NCBI RefSeq assembly: GCF_016598615.1
Contig: NZ_CP066831.1
Coordinates: 2,914,001-2,978,000 of the forward strand
DNA length: 64,000 bases
Source: Streptomyces liliifuscus
Lineage (GTDB): Bacteria > Actinomycetota > Actinomycetes > Streptomycetales > Streptomycetaceae
Direction: 5' to 3'
The notes beneath the pieces were generated by a model. It ran no database searches and was not told where the DNA came from. It saw nothing but the letters and a program-made list of their open reading frames with translations. The translations under genes were made by a program, and so were the position numbers. Shown here in pieces: positions 16,799-24,955 of this stretch (its first letter is position 1; the number at the start of each line of letters is the position of its first letter).

Positions 16799-17272
16799 TC
16801 ACGACTTGCTGTGCGAGAACAGCTTCAACACCGGCACCCCCACCTTGTGCCGAGCCCGCGAGGCCCAGTCCCGGTGGAAGAACTCCTCCACGTAATGAGG
16901 ATCGGTCAGCACGATGACCTCATCCGCGTCGATCTCGTCCACGAGCCCCTTGAGCGCGTCCAGCGGATGATCCTCGATCAGCCGCCCCTCCGCCCCGCTG
17001 CCCGCCGCCCGCAACGCCACCAGCGACACCTCCAGGGCCTTCTGCCCCTGGCCGACGGCCTCCTCGCCCTCGGGCGTCTCCCGCTCGCGCGCCGCCTCGT
17101 CCAGCTCGCCGAGCGCCACGTCGTCGATGGCCCGCAGCAGCCGGTCGGCCTGGTCGCCGCGGGGCTGGAGCAGCACATGGAAGGCGACTTCCTCGTCACC
17201 GTGCAAGCTGGTGACGAACTCCACGTCCGCGGACGTCAGGGCCTTCTCGATCATCAGTACGCTTGTGAACAC
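16799..17272 (-). CDS. Conserved hypothetical protein with universal-stress-like C-terminus
   Basis: 157 aa. The C-terminal segment (DADEVIVLTDPHYVEEFFHRD, followed by VGVPVLKLF) has the strand-helix-strand pattern of HUP/USP-type folds. The middle is an Ala/Glu-rich helical insert. No catalytic motif is evident. The start is set at GTG 17272 (MFTSVLMIEKAL) because GAGAAGGG lies 8 nt upstream; the ATG at 17290 lacks a ribosome site. It is transcribed toward murC's upstream side in the same direction but separated from it by other sequence. Function unknown. Confidence 0.75.
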   Translation of the reverse strand: MFTSVLMIEKALTSADVEFVTSLHGDEEVAFHVLLQPRGDQADRLLRAIDDVALGELDEAARERETPEGEEAVGQGQKALEVSLVALRAAGSGAEGRLIEDHPLDALKGLVDEIDADEVIVLTDPHYVEEFFHRDWASRARHKVGVPVLKLFSHSKS

Positions 17273-17406
17273 GACAGGCGCCCTTCTCATCCGTGGGCCG
17301 TCCGTAGGCCCCTGCGGAAACCATCCTGCCCCGTAACCGCACGGGGACTGCGAGATTTAGTGTGCCCAGCGAAAGCCAAACGGAACGGATGATTCCGTCT
17401 ATTTGG

Positions 17407-18240
17407 TCAGGTCCGACGGTAACGGCTGAACAGGAACCCGGCCTCCTCCAGCAGAGACGTCAGCTCGAAGCGCCTCGGCACGGCCACCGGAGGGCCTCCC
17501 GCGATGCGTTGGGCGTCGCCCGCGGTGAGCATCGGGGACACCGTCAGACAGAGCTCGTCGAGTACGCCGGCCGCGACCAGCTGGCCGAGCAGCCGGGGCC
17601 CGCCCTCGGTCAGGAGCCGGTACAGGCCCCGCTCGGCGAGTTCCCGTACGGCCCGGGCCGGGTCCACGCCCATGCCGTCCCCGGCGATCACGACCTGCGC
17701 GCCGGCCTTCTCGGCGGCGGCGATCCGGTCGGGGGCCGCCGCGGCGCCCGTGAGCACGAGCGTGGGGACCAGGGGCGAGGTGAAGAGCGGCAGCGAGAAG
17801 TCCAGGTCCAGGCTCGCGCTGACCACCGCGATCGCCGGGGCCGGGCCCTGACCCGCCGCCTCGCGGAGCGCGGCGAAGTCCTCCCGCGCGCGTGCCGGGC
17901 GGTAACCCTCCTGGCGTACCGTTTCCGCACCCACCACCACGGCGTCCGCGAGCGCCCGCAACGTACCGAAGATCCGCATGTCGGCGGCGCTGGAAATGGG
18001 CTGCGAACGCCCGTCGTGCTGGGCGGCTCCGTCGAGCGTCGACACCATGTTGGCCCGCAGCCAGGGCCGCGGCTCAGCGGCCCCCGCGCGCCCCGAGGCA
18101 TCCGGCGAAGCCGACGACGGATAGGCATAAGCCTCCGCCAACTCCTCCAGGGCCCACTCGCGGTCCGCCCCCTCCATGCCAGGGCCCCCACCCGAGTCCC
18201 GGGCTGCTGTCTCGTCGGTCACAGGGAACAGGCGTCGCAT
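17407..18240 (-). CDS. RibD C-terminal (pyrimidine reductase) family protein
   Basis: 277 aa. The fold is that of the NADPH-dependent reductase domain of RibD/DHFR: RANMVSTLDGAA near the N-terminus (substrate and cofactor contact), then LADAVVVGAETVRQEGY, then the glycine motif LLTEGGPRLLGQL. In riboflavin synthesis this domain reduces the ribosyl side chain of a pyrimidine. Here there is no deaminase domain and no other rib gene nearby, so the true substrate is uncertain. The ATG at 18240 (MRRLFPVTDE) is preferred over upstream codons that would fall inside the adjacent palindromic element. Confidence 0.85.
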   Translation of the reverse strand: MRRLFPVTDETAARDSGGGPGMEGADREWALEELAEAYAYPSSASPDASGRAGAAEPRPWLRANMVSTLDGAAQHDGRSQPISSAADMRIFGTLRALADAVVVGAETVRQEGYRPARAREDFAALREAAGQGPAPAIAVVSASLDLDFSLPLFTSPLVPTLVLTGAAAAPDRIAAAEKAGAQVVIAGDGMGVDPARAVRELAERGLYRLLTEGGPRLLGQLVAAGVLDELCLTVSPMLTAGDAQRIAGGPPVAVPRRFELTSLLEEAGFLFSRYRRT

Positions 18241-18264
18241 GTCGTGCAGTCTGGCACGGCCCTC

Positions 18265-18376
18265 AGGGCCTGTCGTCAAAGGTGACGTCTGCCTCGCGGC
18301 GCCTTGCGATCGCACGCACCAGGCGCCGCGAGGCCCGCCCTCCGGGCGGACGACGCCACCTTTGACGACAGGCCCT
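18265..18376. mobile_element. MITE-like 112-bp element with nested inverted repeats
   Basis: Ends read AGGGCCTGTCGTCAAAGGTG on one side and the reverse complement on the other, with one mismatch before a further CGTC match (about 25-bp terminal arms). Inside is a second perfect inverted repeat, GCCTCGCGGCGCCT (18291-18304) against AGGCGCCGCGAGGC (18321-18334). It has no coding capacity. It occupies most of the 149 bp between the divergent starts at 18240 and 18390. The GGGCCTGTCGTCAAA end resembles insertion-sequence termini that I recall from Streptomyces. I could not define a clear target-site duplication. Confidence 0.7.
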
Positions 18377-18389
18377 AGAGTGGGGAACC

Positions 18390-19502
18390 GTGTCGACCTC
18401 CCCCTCTGCCCCCGGTCTCGGTTCCATAGCCGACGCGGCCCCGTCGTCCCTGTGTGCCCGTGAGCCGCGTGTTCCCGCGGATCGGCTGGTCGCCGAGATG
18501 GTGCCGCCGCCGCGGTTCGACTCGGTCCGCTTCGATACGTACATTCCGGACCCGAACCAGCCCAGCCAGACCGAGGCCGTCCACGTCCTGGACGCCTTCG
18601 CGGCGGGGCTCGGCGGGGCGCAGACCGCCGGCTCCGGCAAACGCGGTTTTCTCGGCTTCGGGAAGAAGGCGGCGAAGACCCCGGCCGGCCCCCGCGGTGT
18701 CTACCTCGACGGCGGCTACGGCGTCGGCAAGACGCACCTGCTCGCCTCCCTCTGGCACGCGACCCCCGCCGAGCCCTCCCTCAAGGCCTTCGGCACGTTC
18801 GTGGAGCTGACGAACCTGGTCGGCGCCCTCGGCTTCCAGCAGACCGTGCAGACACTGAGCGGCCACCGGCTGCTCTGCATCGACGAGTTCGAACTCGACG
18901 ACCCCGGCGACACCGTCCTCGTGTCCAGCCTGCTCGGCCGGCTTGTCGAGGCGGGTGTGGCACTGGCCGCGACCTCCAACACGCTGCCGGGCAAGCTCGG
19001 CGAGGGCCGGTTCGCCTCGGTCGACTTCCTGCGCGAGATCCAGGGCCTGTCGGCGCACTTCCGGTCGCTGCGCATCGACGGCGAGGACTACCGCCACCGC
19101 GGACTGCCCGAGGCCCCGGACCCGTACTCCGACGAGCAGGTCGCCAAGGCCGCGTACGCGACACCGGGGGCCTCGCTCGACGACTTCCCGCATCTGCTCG
19201 ACCATCTGGCCCGGGTCCACCCCAGCCGGTACGGCGCGCTGACCGACGGGATCACGGCAGTCTGCCTCACGGACGTCAAGCCGGTCCCGGACCAGTCGAC
19301 CGCGCTGCGGCTCGTCGTGCTCGCCGACCGTCTGTACGACCGCGAGGTGCCGGTACTCGCCTCGGGGATGCCCTTCGACCGGCTGTTCAGCGAGGAGATG
19401 CTGAACGGCGGCTACCGCAAGAAGTACTTCCGCGCGATCTCCCGGCTCACGGCGCTCGCGCGGGACGCGAAGGACCTCGTCGGGACGCGAAGGGCTTCGT
19501 GA
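18390..19502 (+). CDS. zapE: Cell division ATPase ZapE / AFG1 family
   Basis: 370 aa. AFG1/ZapE P-loop ATPases act on the Z-ring in proteobacteria and on mitochondrial protein quality control in eukaryotes; the actinobacterial role is less clear. Walker A GGYGVGKTH is at 108-116, Walker B LLCIDEFEL at 161-169, and the sensor region ATSNTLP follows. The family's FLREI and NGGYRKKYF C-terminal region is present. The GTG start at 18390 sits only 13 bp from the end of the MITE-like element, so its promoter is likely inside or across that element. Confidence 0.9.
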   Translation: MSTSPSAPGLGSIADAAPSSLCAREPRVPADRLVAEMVPPPRFDSVRFDTYIPDPNQPSQTEAVHVLDAFAAGLGGAQTAGSGKRGFLGFGKKAAKTPAGPRGVYLDGGYGVGKTHLLASLWHATPAEPSLKAFGTFVELTNLVGALGFQQTVQTLSGHRLLCIDEFELDDPGDTVLVSSLLGRLVEAGVALAATSNTLPGKLGEGRFASVDFLREIQGLSAHFRSLRIDGEDYRHRGLPEAPDPYSDEQVAKAAYATPGASLDDFPHLLDHLARVHPSRYGALTDGITAVCLTDVKPVPDQSTALRLVVLADRLYDREVPVLASGMPFDRLFSEEMLNGGYRKKYFRAISRLTALARDAKDLVGTRRAS

Positions 19503-19589
19503 AGGACCTCGGGAAGGGCTGATCCAACCGCCGTTCCCCAGCCGGTTTCCGGCCTGCTTGCGATGCTCTTCGGCCCACTTCAGGCTCTC

Positions 19590-19660
19590 TTCAGGGTGAA
19601 ACGTTAAGTTAACCCTGCAAACAACTTCACCCGTTAACGTTCATGTTGACGTGAGAGCAC
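19590..19660 (+). promoter_or_regulatory. AT-rich candidate promoter/operator before the small secreted-protein gene
   Basis: This short stretch is markedly AT-richer than its surroundings. It carries GTTAAGTTAAC, then TTCACCCGTTAACGTTCATG. The TTCACC/TTCATG half-sites resemble parts of PhoP boxes (GTTCACC repeats) but are not in clean 11-nt phase, so PhoP control is only a suggestion. Confidence 0.3.
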
Positions 19661-19689
19661 TTGACCCGAAGCCGGCCGAGAGGAGGCGC

Positions 19690-20064
19690 ATGTTACGAGG
19701 TACGACGGCCCGGACCCTGTTCACCGTTCTCGCCGCCGTCCTGCTCGCCCTGCAACTCTCCGCCCCGGCTTCGGCGTTCGCTTCCGCGCACACGGCACCT
19801 GTCACGGGGCCCAAGAGCAAGGCCGAGTTCGTCACCTGTGGCGAGGCCCTGCACCCGGGCAGCCCGACGGGTCCCCTGCGGACCCGTGACCGGATCCGCG
19901 TCGCGGACCACGTCCCCCAGTCACCCGCGCGTCCACTGCTCTGCAAGGACCCCGCGACCCATCACGACGACCCGTCGCACCTCGCCGCTCCCGCGGCGCA
20001 CCACCGTACGACGAGATCGTCGACAGCCCATTCCGCGGCGGCACTTCAAGTGTTCCGCTGCTGA
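19690..20064 (+). CDS. Small secreted protein of unknown function
   Basis: 124 aa. It begins with a clear Sec signal peptide: MLRGTTAR, a hydrophobic stretch TLFTVLAAVLLALQL, then APASAFASA. The mature part is His/Pro/Ala-rich (a run of HH and HxxH motifs from residue ~95) with three cysteines (one is the last residue). No domain is recognised. The ATG at 19690 has a near-perfect AGAGGAGG site; an upstream in-frame GTG at 19651 would lengthen the N-terminus and spoil the signal peptide. Confidence 0.65.
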   Translation: MLRGTTARTLFTVLAAVLLALQLSAPASAFASAHTAPVTGPKSKAEFVTCGEALHPGSPTGPLRTRDRIRVADHVPQSPARPLLCKDPATHHDDPSHLAAPAAHHRTTRSSTAHSAAALQVFRC

Positions 20065-20219
20065 CCCGACCCCCACCGGGCACGAAGCGACTCCGACCTG
20101 ACCCACCCTCACCACGCCACGTCCGCCGAGCGCGTCGACGTGGGGTCATGTCGCCGTACCCGCATGCGCTCCGTTTTGTACACCGACGCGCCCTGTGGCG
20201 CGCCAGGAGGAACTGACAC

Positions 20220-20810
20220 ATGCAGCCCCTCATCGATCACGCACGCTCCTTCCGCAAGCAGTCCGAGGACCGCCCGGAGGAGTTCGCCCGTCTCGCCGAA
20301 GGCCAGTCCCCGCAGGTCCTGTTCATCACCTGCTCCGACTCCCGGGTCGTCCCGGCCCTGATCACCGGAGCCCGGCCCGGTGAACTCTTCGAACTGCGCA
20401 CGGCGGGCAACATCGTCCCCCCGCACACATCCGCACAGCCCACCAGCGAGGCGGCCACCATCGAGTACGCGGTGGAGGTGCTCGGGGTCACGGACATCGT
20501 CGTCTGCGGCCACTCCCACTGCGGTGCCGTCGGCGCGCTGGTACGCGGCGACGACCTGACCGCCGTACCCGCCGTACGCGACTGGCTCGCGCACTCCACT
20601 CCCCGGCCCGAAGGCGCCGTCGGGGACCCGGCCGTCACCGAGGCGGTGCAGAGCCACATACTCACCCAGCTCCTGCGACTGCGCTCCTACCCGTGCGTGG
20701 CACGGCGTCTGACGCATGGTCAACTCCGCCTGCGCGGCTGGTTCTACGAGGTGCACACCGGCTCCGTACTGGAGCACGACGTGCACACCGACTCCTTCAA
20801 GGGGCTGTGA
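20220..20810 (+). CDS. Beta-class carbonic anhydrase
   Basis: 196 aa. Interconverts CO2 and bicarbonate. Zinc ligands are Cys38 in ITCSDSR (with the Asp40-Arg42 dyad) and His98/Cys101 in VVCGHSHCGA. The length and the GNIVPP segment fit the family. AGGAGGAACTG precedes the ATG. The stop overlaps the start of the SulP transporter gene (GTGA), so bicarbonate or another anion transport and CO2 hydration are probably coupled, a pairing seen in other bacteria. Confidence 0.95.
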   Translation: MQPLIDHARSFRKQSEDRPEEFARLAEGQSPQVLFITCSDSRVVPALITGARPGELFELRTAGNIVPPHTSAQPTSEAATIEYAVEVLGVTDIVVCGHSHCGAVGALVRGDDLTAVPAVRDWLAHSTPRPEGAVGDPAVTEAVQSHILTQLLRLRSYPCVARRLTHGQLRLRGWFYEVHTGSVLEHDVHTDSFKGL

Positions 20811-22312
20811 GCAACGCGATGGGCACCCCCACAAGCAACCGAACGAGTACAAGCAACCGAATGAAGTTCCCCCATCTGCGGCAGGACTTCGCCGCCTCGC
20901 TCGTCGTCTTCCTCGTCGCCCTGCCGTTGTGCGTGGGCGTGGCGGTGGCGTCGGGCGTGCCCGCCGAACTCGGCCTGGTCACCGGCATCGTGGGCGGCCT
21001 CGTCACCGGTCTGCTGCCCGGCAGCAGTCTGCAGGTGTCGGGCCCGGCCGCTGGTCTGACCGTGCTGGTCTTCGAGGCGGTGTCCGAGTACGGACTGGCC
21101 GTGCTCGGAGTCATCGTGCTGGCCACGGGTCTCATCCAACTCGCCATGGGCGCCCTGAAGTTGGGGCGCTACTTCCGGGCCATCTCGGTGGCCGTCGTCG
21201 AGGGCATGCTGGCCGGGATCGGGCTCGTCCTGATCGCCGGGCAGCTCTACTCGGTGGCGGGCGCGGAGGCGCCCGCCTCGGGGCTGGGCAAGCTGGCCGG
21301 ACTGCCGGGACTGATCGCCGACTCCGCCGGGTCCGCCGAGGCACTGGCCTCGTTCGGCCTCGGAGCCGGCACCATCGCGGTGCTGGTGCTCTGGAAGCAC
21401 CTGCCGAAGAAGGTGCGTACGGTCCCGGGGGCGCTCGGCGCGGTCGCGCTGGCCACGCTCGTGACGCTCGCGTTCGGCCTGCCCGTGGCGACCGTCGAGG
21501 TGAAGGGTCTGCTCGACTCGATCCAGCTGCCGGGCTTCGAGTCCGTCGGCGAGCTGGCGAGCGTCGGCGTGCTCGGCACGGTGGTGGCCTTCGTGCTGAT
21601 CGCCTCGGCGGAGTCGCTGTTCAGCGCCGCCGCCGTGGACCGGCTGCACGACGGACCGCGTACCGAGTACGACAAGGAGCTGATGGCGCAGGGCGCGGGC
21701 AACACGGTCTGCGGGCTGCTCGGCGCGCTGCCGATGACCGCGGTGATCGTGCGCAGCGCGGCGAACGTGCAGGCGGGCGCGCGGACGAAGGCGTCCCGGG
21801 TCATGCACGGCCTGTGGCTGCTGCTGTTCGCGGCGCTGCTGCCGGCCGTGCTCGCCTACATTCCGCTGCCGGCCCTCGCGGGCATCCTGGTGCACGCGGG
21901 CTGGAAGCTGATTCCGCTGCGCGGGATCGTGTCGCTGTGGCGCGAGCACCGGGGCGAGGCACTGATCCTGGTCGTCACGGCCGTGTCGATCGTCGCGATC
22001 AGCATGTTCGAGGGTGTCCTGATCGGGCTCGCCCTCGCGGTCGCCAAGACGGCCTGGGAGGCGTCGCACCTCAAGCTGGAGGTCATCGACAAGGGGGCGG
22101 GCCCCGTGCAGGCGTATCTGTCGGGCAACGCCACCTTCCTGCGGCTGCCGAAGATCCTCGACAACCTGGAGGCGCTGCCCCAGGACCGGCCGGTCGAGCT
22201 GGACCTGTCGGGGCTGCACCACCTGGACCACGCGTGCCGGACGGCCCTGGAGAACTGGGCCGAGCGGCACAGTGCGACGGGCACGGAGCCGGTGAAGGTC
22301 ACGGCTCCCTAG
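20807..22312 (+). CDS. SulP family anion transporter with C-terminal STAS-like region
   Basis: 501 aa. About 11-12 hydrophobic segments begin at FAASLVVFLVALPLCVGVAV, and the SulP signature region (GLVTGLLPGSSLQVSGPAAG) is clear. The C-terminal ~80 residues form a STAS-like domain (VELDLSGLHHLDHACRTALE). SulP proteins carry sulfate, bicarbonate and related anions. Translational coupling to carbonic anhydrase favours bicarbonate here (inference). The start is taken as GTG 20807 in the 4-nt overlap; ATG 20819 or ATG 20861 are alternatives. Confidence 0.9.
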   Translation: MSNAMGTPTSNRTSTSNRMKFPHLRQDFAASLVVFLVALPLCVGVAVASGVPAELGLVTGIVGGLVTGLLPGSSLQVSGPAAGLTVLVFEAVSEYGLAVLGVIVLATGLIQLAMGALKLGRYFRAISVAVVEGMLAGIGLVLIAGQLYSVAGAEAPASGLGKLAGLPGLIADSAGSAEALASFGLGAGTIAVLVLWKHLPKKVRTVPGALGAVALATLVTLAFGLPVATVEVKGLLDSIQLPGFESVGELASVGVLGTVVAFVLIASAESLFSAAAVDRLHDGPRTEYDKELMAQGAGNTVCGLLGALPMTAVIVRSAANVQAGARTKASRVMHGLWLLLFAALLPAVLAYIPLPALAGILVHAGWKLIPLRGIVSLWREHRGEALILVVTAVSIVAISMFEGVLIGLALAVAKTAWEASHLKLEVIDKGAGPVQAYLSGNATFLRLPKILDNLEALPQDRPVELDLSGLHHLDHACRTALENWAERHSATGTEPVKVTAP

Positions 22313-22351
22313 CCACCTCCCGCAGTCCCCCGTAACCCCCTGAGCAGGCAC

Positions 22352-22387
22352 GATCGGCCCGGGGCTCGACAGAGCCCCGGGCCGATC
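22352..22387 (+). terminator. Strong hairpin terminator after the SulP gene
   Basis: GATCGGCCCGGGGCTC pairs perfectly with GAGCCCCGGGCCGATC (16-bp arms) around a GACA loop, 40 bp beyond the stop. Confidence 0.85.
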
Positions 22388-22472
22388 CGTTGCCGGAACC
22401 CGGGCGTATCGTTGAATTAGCCACATAAGCGGCGACCTGATCGGCAGAAGGTGTGGAAGGCAGGGGGTCGTC

Positions 22473-23288
22473 ATGGTCGAAGAGCTTCTGATCGCGGCGG
22501 CGACGGTCGCCTCCGCCGGGGTCGTCTATGTCGCGGCGGCGGCACGGATCGTCAAGCAGTACGAACGCGGAGTGGTCCTCCGGCTCGGGCGCCTGCGCGG
22601 AGAGCCGCGCCCTCCGGGGTTCACGCTGGTGGTCCCCGGGGTCGACCGGCTGCACAAGGTGAACATGCAGATCGTGACGATGCCGGTGCCCGCGCAGGAG
22701 GGCATCACCCGGGACAACGTGACGGTGCGCGTGGACGCGGTCGTCTACTTCAAGGTGGTCGACGCGTCGAACGCGATCATCCGGGTCGAGGACTACCGCT
22801 TCGCGGTCTCGCAGATGGCGCAGACGTCTCTGCGCTCGATCATCGGCAAGAGCGACCTCGACGACCTCCTGTCCAACCGCGAGAAGCTCAACCAGGGCCT
22901 GGAGCTGATGATCGACAGCCCGGCCGTGGACTGGGGCGTGTCCATCGACCGCGTCGAGATCAAGGACGTGTCGCTGCCGGAGACGATGAAACGGTCGATG
23001 GCCCGGCAGGCGGAGGCCGACCGTGAGCGACGGGCGCGGATCATCAACGCCGACGCGGAACTCCAGGCGTCGAAGAAGCTGGCGGAGGCCGCCGGGGTGA
23101 TGTCCGAACAGCCCGCCGCGCTCCAACTCCGGCTGCTGCAGACCGTGGTGGCGGTCGCCGCCGAGAAGAACTCGACGCTCGTGCTGCCCTTCCCGGTGGA
23201 GCTGCTGCGGTTCCTGGAGCGGGCCCAGCAGCCGAACGAACTGCACGGCCCAACTCCCCCGCCATCCGGGTCATCTGACGCTGCGTGA
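22473..23288 (+). CDS. SPFH/band-7 (stomatin-like, slipin) membrane protein
   Basis: 271 aa. One N-terminal transmembrane helix (LIAAATVASAGVVYVAAAA) is followed by the stomatin core: KQYERGVVLRLGR, VPGVDRLHKVNMQI, NVTVRVDAVVYFKVVD, and the oligomerisation helix rich in Ala/Glu/Arg. Stomatins assemble on the inner membrane face and organise membrane domains or modulate proteases. No NfeD partner gene is next to it, although that pairing is common. AGGGGG precedes the ATG. Confidence 0.92.
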   Translation: MVEELLIAAATVASAGVVYVAAAARIVKQYERGVVLRLGRLRGEPRPPGFTLVVPGVDRLHKVNMQIVTMPVPAQEGITRDNVTVRVDAVVYFKVVDASNAIIRVEDYRFAVSQMAQTSLRSIIGKSDLDDLLSNREKLNQGLELMIDSPAVDWGVSIDRVEIKDVSLPETMKRSMARQAEADRERRARIINADAELQASKKLAEAAGVMSEQPAALQLRLLQTVVAVAAEKNSTLVLPFPVELLRFLERAQQPNELHGPTPPPSGSSDAA

Positions 23289-23383
23289 GAACGCCACGCT
23301 ACGCGCGTGGTTCACGTGTCTGTTGCTGCGTGATACACACAGGCGGGTCACATTCTCCTGTCCGCCAACAGGAAGGCTGCCCC

Positions 23384-24775
23384 ATGTCCGCAACACGACG
23401 CGAGGTGCTCGCCCGCTCCGGTGCCCTGGGAGTGGGCATCGCGTTCACAGGAGCCATGTCGGAGCTCTTCACCGGCACGGCCACCGCGCTGGGCCACACC
23501 GGATACGGCCCCCTGGTCCCCGACCCGGACGGCCTGCTGGATCTGCCCGAGGGTTTCCGCTACCGGGTGCTCTCCCGCGAGGGCGACCAACTGCGCTCCG
23601 GCGAGGGCCGGGTGCCGAGCAACCACGACGGCATGGCCGCGTTCGCCGGGCGGTCCGGCTCCGGCTCCGGCGACAGACACGGTGGCCGTGTGGTCCACCT
23701 GGTCCGCAACCACGAGAACCGCAACACCGGCCGTATCCCGGTCCCGACCATCGAGGGCCTCACCTACGACCCGATGGGCAAGGGCGGCTGTACGTCGCTG
23801 ACGGTCGACTCCCGCGGAAACGTGCTCGACGAGCGGGTCGCGATCGCCGGTACGGCCGTCAACTGCGCGGGCGGGCCCACCCCTTGGGGAACCTGGCTCA
23901 CCTGCGAGGAGACCGAGGACAAGGCCGGCACGAACGGCTACACCAAGGACCACGGCTTCATCTTCGAGGTCGACCCGGCGCATCCGCACCGCACGGGCGC
24001 GGTGCCCCTCACCGCGATGGGCCGCTTCCAGCACGAGGCGATCGCTGTCGACCCGAAGCGCGGCATCGTCTACGAGACCGAGGACGCCTTCGAGAGGCCC
24101 TTCGGTCTCTTCTACCGTTTCCTGCCCAACAAGCCCGAGGGCGGCCGCGGTTCACTCCGCGCGGGCGGCCGGCTCCAGGCGATGCGTGTACCGGACGTAC
24201 CGGATCTCTCCTCGATCCAGGAGACGGGCGCGACCTTCGACCGTGTCGAGTGGGTGGACGTCCCGGACCCGCTCGCCGCCCAAACCGCCATCCGCTTCCA
24301 GGACTTCGGCCCCAAGGGCATCACGCACGCCCAGAAGCTGGAGGGCTGCTACTGGGGCGGCAGGTCGGTCTACTTCGTCTCGTCGTTCGCCCACAGCAGC
24401 GAGGGTTCGGCCGCGGACCACTTCGGCCAGATCTGGCGGTACGACCCCGACGCCCGCCGGCTCACCCTGGTGATCGTCTTCGGCCCCGACACCGACGTAC
24501 AGCTGCCCGGCGAATCCCCCGACAACATCTGCCTCGCGCCCAGCGGCGGCCTGATGGTCTGCGAGGACGGCGGGGGCGTACAGCACGTGTACGGCGTGAC
24601 GCGGCGCGGCGAGGTGTACGCGATGGCCCGCAACCGGCAGAACATCGGCACGCCGGAGGAACCGGAGTGGGGTGAGTTCGCGGGCGTCACGTTCTCGCCG
24701 GACGGCAGGACGATGTACGTGAACTGCTACACGCCCGGGACGACGTTCGCGGTGACGGGCCCCTGGCGGAGGTAG
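23384..24775 (+). CDS. PhoX/DUF839-type Tat-exported alkaline phosphatase-like protein
   Basis: 463 aa. The N-terminus MSATRREVLARSGALGVG is a twin-arginine signal, so export of a folded metalloenzyme is expected. Diagnostic PhoX-like segments include HLVRNHENR, GGPTPWGTWLTCEET, GRFQHEAIAVDP and SPDNICLAPSGGLMVCEDG. PhoX enzymes are calcium/iron phosphomonoesterases that release phosphate outside the cell. An AGGAAGG site lies 7 nt before the ATG at 23384; a longer reading from 23285 is unlikely because it would bury the Tat signal. Confidence 0.9.
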   Translation: MSATRREVLARSGALGVGIAFTGAMSELFTGTATALGHTGYGPLVPDPDGLLDLPEGFRYRVLSREGDQLRSGEGRVPSNHDGMAAFAGRSGSGSGDRHGGRVVHLVRNHENRNTGRIPVPTIEGLTYDPMGKGGCTSLTVDSRGNVLDERVAIAGTAVNCAGGPTPWGTWLTCEETEDKAGTNGYTKDHGFIFEVDPAHPHRTGAVPLTAMGRFQHEAIAVDPKRGIVYETEDAFERPFGLFYRFLPNKPEGGRGSLRAGGRLQAMRVPDVPDLSSIQETGATFDRVEWVDVPDPLAAQTAIRFQDFGPKGITHAQKLEGCYWGGRSVYFVSSFAHSSEGSAADHFGQIWRYDPDARRLTLVIVFGPDTDVQLPGESPDNICLAPSGGLMVCEDGGGVQHVYGVTRRGEVYAMARNRQNIGTPEEPEWGEFAGVTFSPDGRTMYVNCYTPGTTFAVTGPWRR

Positions 24776-24812
24776 CTCCGCGCCCGCCGGGCAGGCGGCT
24801 CGGCCGACGGGA

Positions 24813-24843
24813 GGGGTGGGACACGGACAGCGGGTCCCACCCC
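24813..24843 (+). terminator. Hairpin terminator after the PhoX-type gene
   Basis: GGGGTGGGAC (24813-24822) pairs with GTCCCACCCC (24834-24843) across an 11-nt loop, 38 bp after the stop. Confidence 0.75.
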
Positions 24844-24855
24844 GACCGGATTCAT

Positions 24856-24913
24856 CACCGTCACCGCTGAAAGCGATCGGATTCTCTTGTTGGACGGCTA
24901 AAAGGTGACGGTG
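24856..24913 (+). promoter_or_regulatory. Inverted repeat bracketing the presumed aldo-keto reductase promoter
   Basis: CACCGTCACC (24856-24865) and GGTGACGGTG (24904-24913) are perfect reverse complements 38 bp apart. The intervening DNA is AT-richer (GGATTCTCTTGTTGG, GGCTAAAA), as in a promoter. The arms could be bound by a regulator that loops across the promoter. Confidence 0.4.
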
Positions 24914-24955
24914 GAGGCTGGGGCGTACCGAATGAACCCCCCAGGAGGAACCTCC

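Noticed and set aside
20744..22474. 576-aa minus-strand frame opposite the SulP gene
   Set aside because: Arg/Gln/His-rich shadow composition without domains; the plus strand encodes a clear transporter.
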